This document shows positions 8,274-16,404 of a DNA stretch of 35,191 nt, one piece after another. The notes below the pieces were generated by a model, which did not search any database, was not told where the DNA came from, and saw only the letters and a program-made list of their open reading frames with translations. The stretch spans positions 1 to 35,191 of the forward strand of contig CALQLA020000050.1 in assembly GCA_943331295.2 (NCBI GenBank). Direction: 5' to 3'. Position 1 is the stretch's first letter. Each line of letters starts with the position of its first letter. Position numbers and translations under genes: made by a program. The stretch is from Bordetella parapertussis (lineage in GTDB: Bacteria; Pseudomonadota; Gammaproteobacteria; Burkholderiales; Casimicrobiaceae).

Positions 8274-9056
8274 ATGACACCCGACGTTCCCCGCCCGGTC
8301 CTGAAGGGCGCACGGGCGCTCGTCACCGGCATCGCAAACGAGCATTCGATCGCGTACGGCTGTGCCAGGGCGTTCCGCGAGCTGGGTGCCGAGGTCGCCG
8401 TCACCTACCTCAACGAGAAGGCGCGTCCCTACGTCGAGCCGCTCGCCCGCGCGCTGGAAGCGCCGATGCTGCTGCCGCTCGACGTCGCCGTCGACGGCCA
8501 GCTGGAGGCGGTATTCGACGCGATCGCGAAGACCTGGGGGCGGCTCGACATCGTCGTGCACTCGATCGCCTTCGCGCCGAAGGAAGACCTGCAGGGCGGG
8601 CTGCTCGACTGCTCGGCCGCGGGCTTCGCGAAGGCGATGGACGTGTCTTGCCACTCGTTCGTCCGGATGGCGCGCCTCGCGGCGCCGCTGATGACCAACG
8701 GCGGGACGATGTTCGCGATGAGTTACCACGGCGCGGTCAAGGTCATCCCGATCTACAGCGTCATGGGCCCGGTCAAGGCGGCGCTGGAGGCCTGCTGCCG
8801 CTACCTCGCGTACGAACTGGGCGGCAAGGGCATCCGCGTGCACGCGATCTCGCCAGGTCCGCTGAAGACGCGCGCCGCGTCCGGCCTCAAGGACTTCGAC
8901 CTGCTGCTGGCCGATGTCGAGAACCGCGCGCCGGTCGGCGAGCTGGTCGATATCATGGACGTCGGATTCACGTGCGCGTATCTTGCGACGCCGTATGCGC
9001 GGCGCTTGTCCGGCGAGACGCTCTACGTGGACGGCGGCGTGAATATCATGGCGTGA
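8274..9056 (+). CDS. fabI: Enoyl-[acyl-carrier-protein] reductase (FabI-type SDR)
   Basis: This 260-residue protein has the FabI form of the short-chain dehydrogenase fold. It starts with an NAD-binding segment, ALVTGIANEHSIAYGCARAF, which has the Gly-x5-Ser-Ile pattern of FabI. It continues with VVHSIAFAPKEDL and the catalytic pair Tyr-x6-Lys in IYSVMGPVKAALEA, and ends in ISPGPLKTRAASGL and LSGETLYVDGGVNIM. It reduces the enoyl-ACP double bond in fatty-acid synthesis. ATG 8274 follows AGGAG with 9-base spacing. Its place in a stress or low-oxygen operon, away from other fab genes, suggests a second condition-specific copy beside a housekeeping reductase elsewhere; this cannot be verified from the window. 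Confidence 0.92.
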   Translation: MTPDVPRPVLKGARALVTGIANEHSIAYGCARAFRELGAEVAVTYLNEKARPYVEPLARALEAPMLLPLDVAVDGQLEAVFDAIAKTWGRLDIVVHSIAFAPKEDLQGGLLDCSAAGFAKAMDVSCHSFVRMARLAAPLMTNGGTMFAMSYHGAVKVIPIYSVMGPVKAALEACCRYLAYELGGKGIRVHAISPGPLKTRAASGLKDFDLLLADVENRAPVGELVDIMDVGFTCAYLATPYARRLSGETLYVDGGVNIMA

Positions 9057-9105
9057 CCCGGACGGGCCGCCCGCGGACATCATCGACCGGACAGGAAGAT
9101 ACCCG

Positions 9106-9702
9106 ATGCGAAGACAGTCGAACCTCGGCAACGACCCGGCACGATCGGGCCGGCACCCGGAACGCGGGCGTCGGCCTGCCGTTGCCGCACTGGCGGCGTC
9201 GATGCTCGCGTGCGCGCCCGCCGCGCACGCATCGTTCCTCCCGCCGGAAATGATGGACACGGCGGCGATGGGCCTCGCGTGGTTCGTGGTCTGCTTCGTT
9301 CCCATCGGCGCGATCGCGCTGTTCTGGATGGTGCACGTGCTGCCGGAGAAGATCGCGCACAAGCGCCACCATCCGCAGCGCGACGCCATCCACACGCTGT
9401 GCCTGCTGTCGCTGGTGTTCGGCGGCCTGCTGTGGCCCATCGCCTGGCTGTGGGCGTACGTGAAGCCGGTGACCTACAAGATGGCCTACGGCACCGACAA
9501 GCACGACGACTATTTCCACGAGCAGGCCGGCAAGGCGCAGTCGGGCGCGCTGCTCGACCACGAGCTCGCCCACCTGCGCGAAGAGCTCGACATGATGGCC
9601 GCGAAGGGAACGCTGCCCCCGGAGCTCAAGGCGTTGCGCCGTGACCTGGCCGCGGCAATGCCCGCGTCGGCCGCGACCGATGCCAGGGCGGGGCAAGCCT
9701 GA
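9106..9702 (+). CDS. DUF3302 inner-membrane protein (YiaW-like)
   Basis: This 198-residue protein has a basic N-terminus, a first hydrophobic segment (AVAALAASMLACAPAAHA, possibly a signal peptide) and two clear membrane spans: MGLAWFVVCFVPIGAIALFWMV and LCLLSLVFGGLLWPIAWLWAYV. The sequence around VLPEKIAHKRHHPQ and WAYVKPV is typical of DUF3302 proteins. The C-terminal 70 residues are charged and predicted helical (LDHELAHLREELDMMAAKG). In E. coli the homologue YiaW is paired with the HlyD-like YiaV, and here too the next gene is HlyD-like, overlapping by one base. It is probably a membrane partner of that export system. AGGAAG lies 8 bases before the ATG. Confidence 0.8.
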   Translation: MRRQSNLGNDPARSGRHPERGRRPAVAALAASMLACAPAAHASFLPPEMMDTAAMGLAWFVVCFVPIGAIALFWMVHVLPEKIAHKRHHPQRDAIHTLCLLSLVFGGLLWPIAWLWAYVKPVTYKMAYGTDKHDDYFHEQAGKAQSGALLDHELAHLREELDMMAAKGTLPPELKALRRDLAAAMPASAATDARAGQA

Positions 9703-10922
9703 TGGAAGCCATCCTGCTCGGGATCTACGCGGCCTTCGTCTGGCTGATCTTCATCAAGTTCAAGTGGCTGCCGTGGAACACGGCGTCGCAGGTGATCGTC
9801 GTGATCATCCCGGTCGTCGCCTTGAGCGCGCTGATCCTCACGCTCAACGTCGTCGCGCCGTCGTCGCCCGACGTCCGCGTGATCAAGTACGTCGTGCAGG
9901 TGATCCCACAGGTGCGGGGCCGGGTGATCGAGGTTCCCGTCGAGCCGAACCGGCTGGTCAAGAAAGGCGAGTTGCTGTTCCGCATCGACCCGACGCCGTA
10001 CCAGAACGACCTCAACGTCGCCAAGGCGAAGCTCGCGGCCGACGAGGCGAAGTTCGCGCAGGCCGGCGCGGGTCTGGTGGACGCGTCCGCCGGCGCGCGG
10101 CAACTGCAGGAGCAGCTGAAGTCCGCCAGCGGGCAGGTGAGCGCGCTGCAGCCGAAGCTCGAACTCGCGCGGCTGCGGGTCCGGCAGAACAAGGAGCTGG
10201 TCGCCACCGGCGCCGGCGACCGCTTCTCGCTGGAGCAGGCCGAAGCCAACGTGATCGAGCTGGAAGCGCAGATCGCGACCGCCACGGCGAACGAGGCGCA
10301 GGTCGTGCAGAAGCTGTCCGGGCAGGTCAACGGCGAGCAGGCATCGGTCGCGGCCGCGCGGGCGCAGCTGGCGACCGCCAAGGCGCAGGTGGACCTCTCC
10401 CGCGCCGACCTCGCCAACGCCCAGTGGAACCTCGACCAGACGGCGGTCTATGCGCCGGCCAACGGCTACGCGATCAACGTGCAGCTGCGGCCGGGCTCGT
10501 ACGTGACCGCGTTCCCGGTGGCGCCGGCGATGAGCTTCGTCGAGGAGACCTACCAGGTGATCGCGCTGTACGCGCAGAATGAATTGCGGCTGGTCGAGCC
10601 CGGCAACGCCGCCGAGTTCACGCTCAAGACGCACCCCGGGCAGGTGATCAAGGCGACCGTCGATTCGATCGTCTGGGCGCAGGGGCAGGGGCAGGTCGCG
10701 CAGTCGGGCTCGCTGCCGCAGACCGGCGCCTATCCGCAGATGCCCGGGCGGTTTCCCGTCAAGCTCGACGTTGCCGAGCGCGATCGCAAACTCTTCCTCG
10801 CGGCCGGCGCGGATGGCGCCGGTGCGATCTATACCGAGCATGTGGCCGCGATCCACATCCTGCGCATGGTGATCCTCCGGGTGGGAACGATCACCGATTA
10901 CCTCGTGCTCAAGCTGCACTGA
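9702..10922 (+). CDS. HlyD-family membrane fusion protein (YiaV-like)
   Basis: This 406-residue periplasmic adaptor has two N-terminal membrane spans (ILLGIYAAFVWLIFIKF and VIVVIIPVVALSALIL). These are followed by a beta segment VIPQVRGRVIEVPVEPNRLVKKGELLFRIDP, the lipoyl-like half motif of HlyD/EmrA adaptors. A long alpha-helical hairpin rich in Ala, Gln and Glu follows (about 100-230), then the second half of the barrel (YAPANGYAINVQLRPGSYV) and a beta domain. It overlaps the DUF3302 gene (TGATG) and the next outer-membrane factor gene by one base each, so the three are translationally linked. It should bridge inner and outer membranes for export, but no pump gene (RND, MFS or ABC) is in the operon. 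Confidence 0.88.
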   Translation: MEAILLGIYAAFVWLIFIKFKWLPWNTASQVIVVIIPVVALSALILTLNVVAPSSPDVRVIKYVVQVIPQVRGRVIEVPVEPNRLVKKGELLFRIDPTPYQNDLNVAKAKLAADEAKFAQAGAGLVDASAGARQLQEQLKSASGQVSALQPKLELARLRVRQNKELVATGAGDRFSLEQAEANVIELEAQIATATANEAQVVQKLSGQVNGEQASVAAARAQLATAKAQVDLSRADLANAQWNLDQTAVYAPANGYAINVQLRPGSYVTAFPVAPAMSFVEETYQVIALYAQNELRLVEPGNAAEFTLKTHPGQVIKATVDSIVWAQGQGQVAQSGSLPQTGAYPQMPGRFPVKLDVAERDRKLFLAAGADGAGAIYTEHVAAIHILRMVILRVGTITDYLVLKLH

Positions 10923-12346
10923 TGCGCGCACCCCTCCATCGTGGCAGGATCGTCGCAGCGGCCTTCGCCGCCGCCGCGATTGCGATCATTGCGGGCTGCG
11001 CGCTCAAGGCGCCCCCCACGACCGGCGAACTGCAGAAGGACGCGCTGCCGCACACGAGCGTGCCGGCGGCGTGGAAGGCAGGGGGCGGCGCGGCGGGCCC
11101 GGTGGCGGACCGCTGGCTCGCGTCGTTCGACGACGCTGCGCTGACCGCGCTGGTCGCCGAGGCACTCGCCTACAACGCCGACCTGCAGGTGGCGGCGGCG
11201 CGCGTCGAGCAGGCCGGCGGCTACGTCAAGCTGGCCAACGCGTCGATGCTGCCGTCGGTGGGCGTGTTCGCGATGGGCGGCGGCAAGTCGGGCGGCAGCG
11301 GCGGCCTCGACGGCGTCTTCCTGAATGCGTCGCTGGAGCTCGACATCTGGGGCCGCATCCGCTACGGACGGGCCGCGGCGGAGGCGCAGTCCGACGCCGC
11401 GGCAGCCGACTACGCGTACGCGCGCCAGTCGCTGGCGGCGACCATCGCGCGGAGCTGGTTCCTGGCCATCGAGGCCGGGCTGCAGCTCTCGATCGCGCAG
11501 GACGCGCTGCGGGCCAGCGACGAACTGCTGCGCATCGCGCAGGAGCGCCTGCGCGTCGGCAACGGCAACGAGCAGGCGGTGGCGGAAGCGCGCGTCAACG
11601 TCGGCAACTACCGCGACCGCGTGCGGCAGGTCGAGCTCTCGCGCGAGCAGGCGTCGCGCGCGCTGGAGCTGCTCGTCGGCCGCTATCCGTCCGCCGAGCT
11701 CGCCGTGGCCCAGCACCTGTCGCCGATGCCCGCGCCGGTTCCCGTCGGGATGCCGTCGGAACTGCTGGAGCGCCGGCCCGACGTGATCGCCGCCGAGCGG
11801 CGCGTCGCTGCGGCGTTCGATCGCGTCGGCGAGGCGCGCGCGGCGCAGCTGCCGCGGATCAGCCTCACCGCCGGCGGCAGCAGCGTGTCGAGCGACCTCA
11901 TCGTGCTGAAGGACACCAGCAACCCGATCTGGAGCTTCGGCGCCAACCTCGTCGCGCCGCTGTACCAGGGCGGCTCGCTGCGCGCACAGGTCGAGATCCG
12001 CTCCGCCGAGCAGAAGCAGGCGGTCGCCGACTACGCGCGCACCGGGCAGCGGGCGTTCGGCGACGTCGAGAACGCGCTGGCGGCCGAGAACGCGCTGCGC
12101 GACCGCGGCGCCATCCTCGAGGCCGCCATTCGCGACAGCCAGCGCGCGCTGGACCTCGCGTGGGTCCAGTACCGCGTCGGCAGCGCCGACCTGCGCGCCG
12201 TCGAGCAGAACCGGCTCGCCTACGACTCGGCGCGCTACGCGCTGCTGCGCGTGCAGACGGAGCGGCTGGCGCAGCGCGTCAACCTGTACCTGGCGTTGGG
12301 AGGAGGGTTCGACCTGCCGGCGATGGCGCCGGTGGCGGCGCAGTGA
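10922..12346 (+). CDS. Outer-membrane efflux lipoprotein, NodT/OprM type
   Basis: This 474-residue protein begins with a signal sequence and a lipobox (IIAGC), so the mature protein should be lipidated at that Cys. It then shows the paired repeats of the TolC/NodT family: DRWLASFDDAALTALVAEAL and NADLQVAAARVEQA, ELDIWGRIRYGRAAA, and in the second half ELLERRPDVIAAERRVAAA, FGANLVAPLYQGGSLRAQVE and VQYRVGSADLRAVEQNRLAY. It forms the outer-membrane channel of a tripartite exporter and is presumably paired with the HlyD-like adaptor immediately upstream (TGATG overlap). The exported substrate is unknown. Confidence 0.92.
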   Translation: MRAPLHRGRIVAAAFAAAAIAIIAGCALKAPPTTGELQKDALPHTSVPAAWKAGGGAAGPVADRWLASFDDAALTALVAEALAYNADLQVAAARVEQAGGYVKLANASMLPSVGVFAMGGGKSGGSGGLDGVFLNASLELDIWGRIRYGRAAAEAQSDAAAADYAYARQSLAATIARSWFLAIEAGLQLSIAQDALRASDELLRIAQERLRVGNGNEQAVAEARVNVGNYRDRVRQVELSREQASRALELLVGRYPSAELAVAQHLSPMPAPVPVGMPSELLERRPDVIAAERRVAAAFDRVGEARAAQLPRISLTAGGSSVSSDLIVLKDTSNPIWSFGANLVAPLYQGGSLRAQVEIRSAEQKQAVADYARTGQRAFGDVENALAAENALRDRGAILEAAIRDSQRALDLAWVQYRVGSADLRAVEQNRLAYDSARYALLRVQTERLAQRVNLYLALGGGFDLPAMAPVAAQ

Positions 12347-12430
12347 CGCCCGAACGGGCATGGGCCGGACGCGCGTTCGCGGCCGCCCGTCGTCCGGGCG
12401 ATGCGACAACATGACGGGACGGAGATGGCC

Positions 12431-13306
12431 ATGGCAAAGCACAAGGCTCACGGCAAGGATGCAGGCAAGGGCAAGGCGAAGAAGGACGTGGCCGGCGTTG
12501 CCTCGCCGGCCGCCGGAGAGGGCGACGACGCGTCGAAGCCGCTGTCCACCAAGGTCTACGACCGCGAGTTGAAGAAGCTGCACGTCGAGCTGGTCAAGCT
12601 GCAGCAGTGGGTGGTGGCCAAGGGGCTCAAGGTCTGCATCGTCTTCGAGGGTCGCGACGGCGCCGGCAAGGGCGGCACCATCAAGGCGATCACCGAGCGC
12701 GTGAGCCCGCGCGTGTTCCGGGTGATCGCGCTGCCGGCGCCCACGGAGCGCGAGAAATCGCAGATGTACTCGCAGCGGTACATGCCGCACCTGCCGGCCG
12801 CGGGCGAGATCGTGATCTTCGACCGCAGCTGGTACAACCGCGCGGGCGTCGAGCGCGTGATGGGCTTCTGCACCGAGGACCAGGCGCGCGGCTTCCTGAA
12901 GGTGGTGCCGCTGTTCGAGCAGCTGATGGTCAATTCGGGCGTCATCCTGTTCAAGTACTGGCTGGAGGTGAGCCCCGAGGAGCAGACCCGGCGGCTGAAG
13001 GCGCGGATCGGCGACGGGCGCAAGACGTGGAAGCTCTCGCCGATGGACGTGAAGTCGTACGACCGCTGGGACGACTACACGAAGGCGCGCGACGAGATGT
13101 TCGCCGCGACCGATTCCTCGTGGGCGCCGTGGTTCGTCGCGCGCTCCGAGGACAAGAAGCGCGTGCGCCTCAACGTGATCAGCCACTTCCTGAAGCACGT
13201 GGCGTACCAGGAGGTCGAGGCGCCGAAGGTCACGTTGCCGAAGCGCAAGATCGGCAAGTACAAGGCCATCGACTTCCCGTTCAAGTACGTGCCGGAAGCC
13301 TTCTGA
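12431..13306 (+). CDS. ppk2: Polyphosphate kinase 2
   Basis: This 291-residue protein belongs to the PPK2 family, which moves phosphate between polyphosphate and nucleotides. It shows the Walker A motif GRDGAGKGG (residues 74-82), the Walker B and lid region IVIFDRSWYNRAGVERVMGF (Asp131), KYWLEVSPEEQTRRLKAR and KLSPMDVKSYDRWDDYTKA. A single PPK2 domain of this length fits the short class. Whether it makes ADP/GDP from polyphosphate or the reverse cannot be told. The first 40 residues are Lys/Ala/Gly-rich and probably disordered. ATG 12431 is preferred because CGGAG lies 6 bases upstream; ATG 12425 and the upstream 12401 start lack this. In this operon it could supply nucleotides from stored polyphosphate when respiration stops. 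Confidence 0.95.
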   Translation: MAKHKAHGKDAGKGKAKKDVAGVASPAAGEGDDASKPLSTKVYDRELKKLHVELVKLQQWVVAKGLKVCIVFEGRDGAGKGGTIKAITERVSPRVFRVIALPAPTEREKSQMYSQRYMPHLPAAGEIVIFDRSWYNRAGVERVMGFCTEDQARGFLKVVPLFEQLMVNSGVILFKYWLEVSPEEQTRRLKARIGDGRKTWKLSPMDVKSYDRWDDYTKARDEMFAATDSSWAPWFVARSEDKKRVRLNVISHFLKHVAYQEVEAPKVTLPKRKIGKYKAIDFPFKYVPEAF

Positions 13307-13328
13307 ACGTGTAGCGGCAGCTCCCGCA

Positions 13329-13357
13329 GCCCCGGACCGGAGGGACCGGCCCGGGGC
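13329..13357 (+). other. Strong GC hairpin between ppk2 and the VIT-like gene
   Basis: GCCCCGGACCGG (13329-13340) pairs with CCGGCCCGGGGC (13346-13357) around a 5-base loop, with one mismatch in 12 pairs. There is no T-run, so it is not a standard intrinsic terminator. It may act as a partial attenuator or an mRNA-stabilising end that separates expression of the first nine genes from the last three. Confidence 0.5.
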
Positions 13358-13386
13358 GCGGGGCCGACGGTCGCCGGGACATCGCA

Positions 13387-14058
13387 ATGAGCGAACAGGA
13401 ACTTGTCGCCGAAACGACGCGCGAGCCGGTATTGAACCCGGTGGACCGCGTATCGGAGCTGCTGTTCGGGTTGTTCATGGCGCTCACGTTCGTGGGCGCC
13501 GTGTCGGTGTCGGACGGGGGGCAGGGGCAGATCCGGTCGATGTTCATCGCGGCGCTGGGCTGCAACCTCGCGTGGGGGCTCGTCGACGCGGTGATGTACC
13601 TCGTGCGCACGATCACCGATCGCGGCAGGACGCTGACGCTGATCCGCGCCGTCCGGTCCGCGCCGGACCCGGAAACCGGCCGCAGGCTGATCGAGAGCAC
13701 GCTGGCGCGGGTCGGGCGCAACCTCGTGACGGCCACGGAGACCGAGGCCGTGCGCGGCCGGATCCTCGCGCTGTCCTCGCTGCCGGCGAGGCCGAAGCTC
13801 AACGGCGACGATTTCCTCGCCGCGCTGGCGATCTTCCTGATCGTCGTCGCGTCGACGTTCCCGGTGGTGCTGCCCTTCGCGCTGATCCACGATGTCGGGA
13901 CGGCCAAGAACGCATCGCGCGCGATCGCGGTCGCGATGCTGTTCGGCGGCGGCCTTGCCCTCGGGCGCTACGCCGGCTACGGCAGCTGGAAGGTCGGCTG
14001 CATGATGGCCGGACTGGGCATGGCACTGGTCGTCGCGATCAACCTGCTCGGCGGATGA
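13387..14058 (+). CDS. VIT1/CCC1-like integral membrane protein
   Basis: This 223-residue protein has about five membrane spans: LLFGLFMALTFVGAVSV, MFIAALGCNLAWGLVDAVMYLV, LAALAIFLIVVASTFPVVLPFAL, AIAVAMLFGGGLALGRYAGY and VGCMMAGLGMALVVAINLLGG. The opening NPVDRVSELLFGLFMALTF and the CNLAWGLVDAVMYL segment resemble bacterial proteins annotated as VIT/CCC1 family, whose eukaryotic members move iron or manganese. The classic N-terminal DG motif is not obvious, so the transport role is tentative. The middle (residues 80-140) is a charged cytoplasmic loop. Its stop overlaps the next start (ATGA). Confidence 0.62.
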   Translation: MSEQELVAETTREPVLNPVDRVSELLFGLFMALTFVGAVSVSDGGQGQIRSMFIAALGCNLAWGLVDAVMYLVRTITDRGRTLTLIRAVRSAPDPETGRRLIESTLARVGRNLVTATETEAVRGRILALSSLPARPKLNGDDFLAALAIFLIVVASTFPVVLPFALIHDVGTAKNASRAIAVAMLFGGGLALGRYAGYGSWKVGCMMAGLGMALVVAINLLGG

Positions 14059-14717
14059 CGACCCTGCCGCGTGCCGCTGTTGTCATGGTGGCGGCACTCG
14101 CGGCTGTCGCGGCGCCGCTGGCGCGCGCCGCCGGCGACGACGACGCGAAGCCCGCCATCGCGGAGCCCGCCGGGCCGACTTGGGAATTCGCGCTCACCGC
14201 CTACCCCGCGGTCGTGCGCGGCGGCGAGAACTACACGTCCGCGATTGGAACCGCCGACCGCGGCCCGCTGCACCTCGAGGCCCGGTACAACTACGAGTCG
14301 GTCGGCGCCCGCTCGGCCTTCGTCGGCTGGACGTTCTCCGGCGGCAAGGAAGTCACCTGGCAGCTGACGCCTCTCCTGGGCGGCGCCTGGGGAACGACGC
14401 GGGCGTTCGTGCCCGGGCTGGAGGCGACGGTCGCGTGGGGTCCGCTCGACTTCTACGTCGAGGCCGAGTACGTGCGCAACAACGACCGGCAGCAGGACGA
14501 CTACACCTATGCGTGGAGCGAGCTGGGACTGCGCCCGGTCGATTGGCTGCGCGTCGGCTTCGCCGGCCAGCGCACCCGGATCTACGGCGCCGATCGCGAG
14601 TTCCAGCGGGGACCGTTCGCGCAGGTGACGTGGGGCCGCTTCACGATCGGCGGCTACTGGTTCAACCCCGGTGCCGGCGACCAGGTCTTCGTCGGCATGA
14701 TCGGCGCGACGTTCTGA
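14055..14717 (+). CDS. Small outer-membrane beta-barrel protein, unknown function
   Basis: This 220-residue protein has a signal peptide (VVMVAALAAVAAPLARA) followed by alternating polar and hydrophobic strands with many aromatic residues: WEFALTAYPAVVRGGENYT, LHLEARYNYESVGARSAFVGW, WQLTPLLGGAWG, LDFYVEAEYVRNN and GPFAQVTWGRFTIGGYWFNP. It ends in GMIGATF, a terminal aromatic typical of outer-membrane barrels. About 8-10 strands can be counted. I do not recognise a named family. It is translationally coupled to the VIT-like gene through ATGA at 14055-14058, and the sulP start follows its stop by one base. A role in ion or metabolite passage linked to these transporters is only a guess. Confidence 0.7.
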   Translation: MTTLPRAAVVMVAALAAVAAPLARAAGDDDAKPAIAEPAGPTWEFALTAYPAVVRGGENYTSAIGTADRGPLHLEARYNYESVGARSAFVGWTFSGGKEVTWQLTPLLGGAWGTTRAFVPGLEATVAWGPLDFYVEAEYVRNNDRQQDDYTYAWSELGLRPVDWLRVGFAGQRTRIYGADREFQRGPFAQVTWGRFTIGGYWFNPGAGDQVFVGMIGATF

Positions 14718-14718
14718 G

Positions 14719-16404
14719 ATGAATCCCATGCCCGAAAGCACCGTTGGCGCCTCCTCCGGCACCCCGTCGCTGCGCTTCGACATCGTCGCCGGGCTCACCG
14801 CGGCGGCGGTCGTGCTGCCCAAGGCGATGGCCTACGCGACGGTCGCGGGATTGCCCGTTGCCGTCGGCCTCTACACCGCCTTCATCCCGATGGCGGTCTA
14901 CGCGCTGCTGGGGTCGTCGCGGGTGCTGAGCGTCAGCTCGACCACCACGCTGGCGATCCTGGCCGGCACGCAACTGGGGCTGGTGGTCCCGGACGGCGAC
15001 CCGGCAAGGCTCGTCATCGCGACGGCCACGCTGGCCGCGCTGGTCGGCGCGATGCTGTTCCTCGCGCGGCTGATGAAGCTCGGGTTCGTGGCGAACTTCA
15101 TCTCCACGCCGGTGCTGACGGGTTTCAAGGCGGGAATCGGCCTCGTGATCGTCCTGGACCAGGTGCCGAAGCTTCTCGGCATCCACATCGCGAAGCAGGG
15201 GTTCTTCGCCGACCTCCTCAGCGTCGTGCAGCATGTTCCGGACACGTCGCTGCTGACGCTGGCGGTGGCCGTGGCGACGTTCGCGGTGCTGATCGGCATG
15301 GAACGGCTGTGGCCCCACTCGCCGGCGCCCCTGGTCGCCGTGGGAGGCGGCATTGCCGCATCGTGGTACTTCGGGTTGAAGGCGCTGGGCGTCTCGACGG
15401 TCGGGCTGATTCCGCAGGGCTTCCCGTCGCTCACGCTGCCGGACCTTGCGCTGGTCGAGCAGCTGGTGCCGGGTGCGCTGGGGATCGCGCTGATGAGCTT
15501 CACCGAGACGATCGCCGCGGGCCGCGCGTTCGCCCGGCCGGGCGAGCCCCCGATCAACGCCAATCGCGAGCTGGTCGCCACCGGCGCGGCGAACCTGACC
15601 GGCGCCCTGTTCGGTGCGATGCCGGCGGGCGGCGGCACGTCGCAGACGGCCGTCGTGCGGGCCGCCGGCGGACTGTCGCAGAAGGCATCGCTGGTGACCG
15701 CCGGCGCCGCGCTGGCGACGATGCTGCTGCTGGCGCCGCTGCTCGGACTGATGGCGCATGCGACGCTCGCCGCGGTCGTCATCGTCTACTCGGTCGGGCT
15801 GATCCAGCCGGCGGAGTTTCGCGCCATCCGCAGGGTGCGCTCGATGGAATTCCGCTGGGCGCTGATCGCGTGTGTCGGCGTGCTGGTGTTCGGGACGCTC
15901 AAGGGCATCGTGGTGGCGATCATCGTGTCGATGATCGGCCTCGCCAGCCAGACCGCGCACCCGCGGATGTCGATCATCGGCCGGAAGCGCGGGGCCGACG
16001 TGCTGCGGCCGCTGTCGCCGGAGCACCCCGACGACGAGACCTTCGACGGCCTCCTGATCGTGCGGCCCGAGGGGCGCCTCTTCTTCGCCAACGCGCAGTA
16101 CGTTGCGGAGCGGATCGACGCGCTGGTCGCCGAGCACAAGCCGCGCGTGCTGGCGGTGGACATGAGCCGGGTCCCCGACATCGAATACTCGGCGTTGCAG
16201 GCGGTGATGGAGGGCGAGGCGCGCGCGACCGGCCGCGGCACCCTCGTATGGCTGGTGGGGCTGAACCCCGGGGTGCTGGAGGTCGTGCGCCACGCCGGAT
16301 TCGACCAGCGGCTCGGCCACGAGCGCATGCTGTTCAACGCGCGCGAGGCGATCCAGCGCTATCAGGCGCTGCCGGCAACGCCCGAAGTCATTCGGGCGCT
16401 ATAG
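14719..16404 (+). CDS. SulP-family anion transporter with STAS domain
   Basis: This 561-residue protein has the SulP layout. About ten to twelve spans start with FDIVAGLTAAAVVLPKAMAYATVAGLPVAVGLY, the SulP signature region. They continue through SSTTTLAILAGTQLGLV, FISTPVLTGFKAGIGLVIVLDQ, TETIAAGRAFARPGEPPINANRELVATGAANL and AMPAGGGTSQTAVV. A cytoplasmic STAS domain follows (about 430-550) with LIVRPEGRLFFANAQYVAERI and VLAVDMSRVPDIEYSALQAV. Such proteins carry sulfate, bicarbonate or dicarboxylates; the substrate is not evident. It is the last gene of the long operon. Its TAG lies in the CTATAG palindrome that also contains the stop of the convergent gene, so there is no room for a separate terminator. 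Confidence 0.93.
   Translation: MNPMPESTVGASSGTPSLRFDIVAGLTAAAVVLPKAMAYATVAGLPVAVGLYTAFIPMAVYALLGSSRVLSVSSTTTLAILAGTQLGLVVPDGDPARLVIATATLAALVGAMLFLARLMKLGFVANFISTPVLTGFKAGIGLVIVLDQVPKLLGIHIAKQGFFADLLSVVQHVPDTSLLTLAVAVATFAVLIGMERLWPHSPAPLVAVGGGIAASWYFGLKALGVSTVGLIPQGFPSLTLPDLALVEQLVPGALGIALMSFTETIAAGRAFARPGEPPINANRELVATGAANLTGALFGAMPAGGGTSQTAVVRAAGGLSQKASLVTAGAALATMLLLAPLLGLMAHATLAAVVIVYSVGLIQPAEFRAIRRVRSMEFRWALIACVGVLVFGTLKGIVVAIIVSMIGLASQTAHPRMSIIGRKRGADVLRPLSPEHPDDETFDGLLIVRPEGRLFFANAQYVAERIDALVAEHKPRVLAVDMSRVPDIEYSALQAVMEGEARATGRGTLVWLVGLNPGVLEVVRHAGFDQRLGHERMLFNAREAIQRYQALPATPEVIRAL

Noticed and set aside
8071..8277. 68-codon frame made of repeated PEARCARLPPRGRP units
   Set aside because: It follows from the 48-bp period being a multiple of three. 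There is no ribosome site and the copies do not vary by codon position.
13329..13357. Intrinsic terminator after ppk2
   Set aside because: The stem is strong, but no run of T follows and the next genes continue in the same direction.
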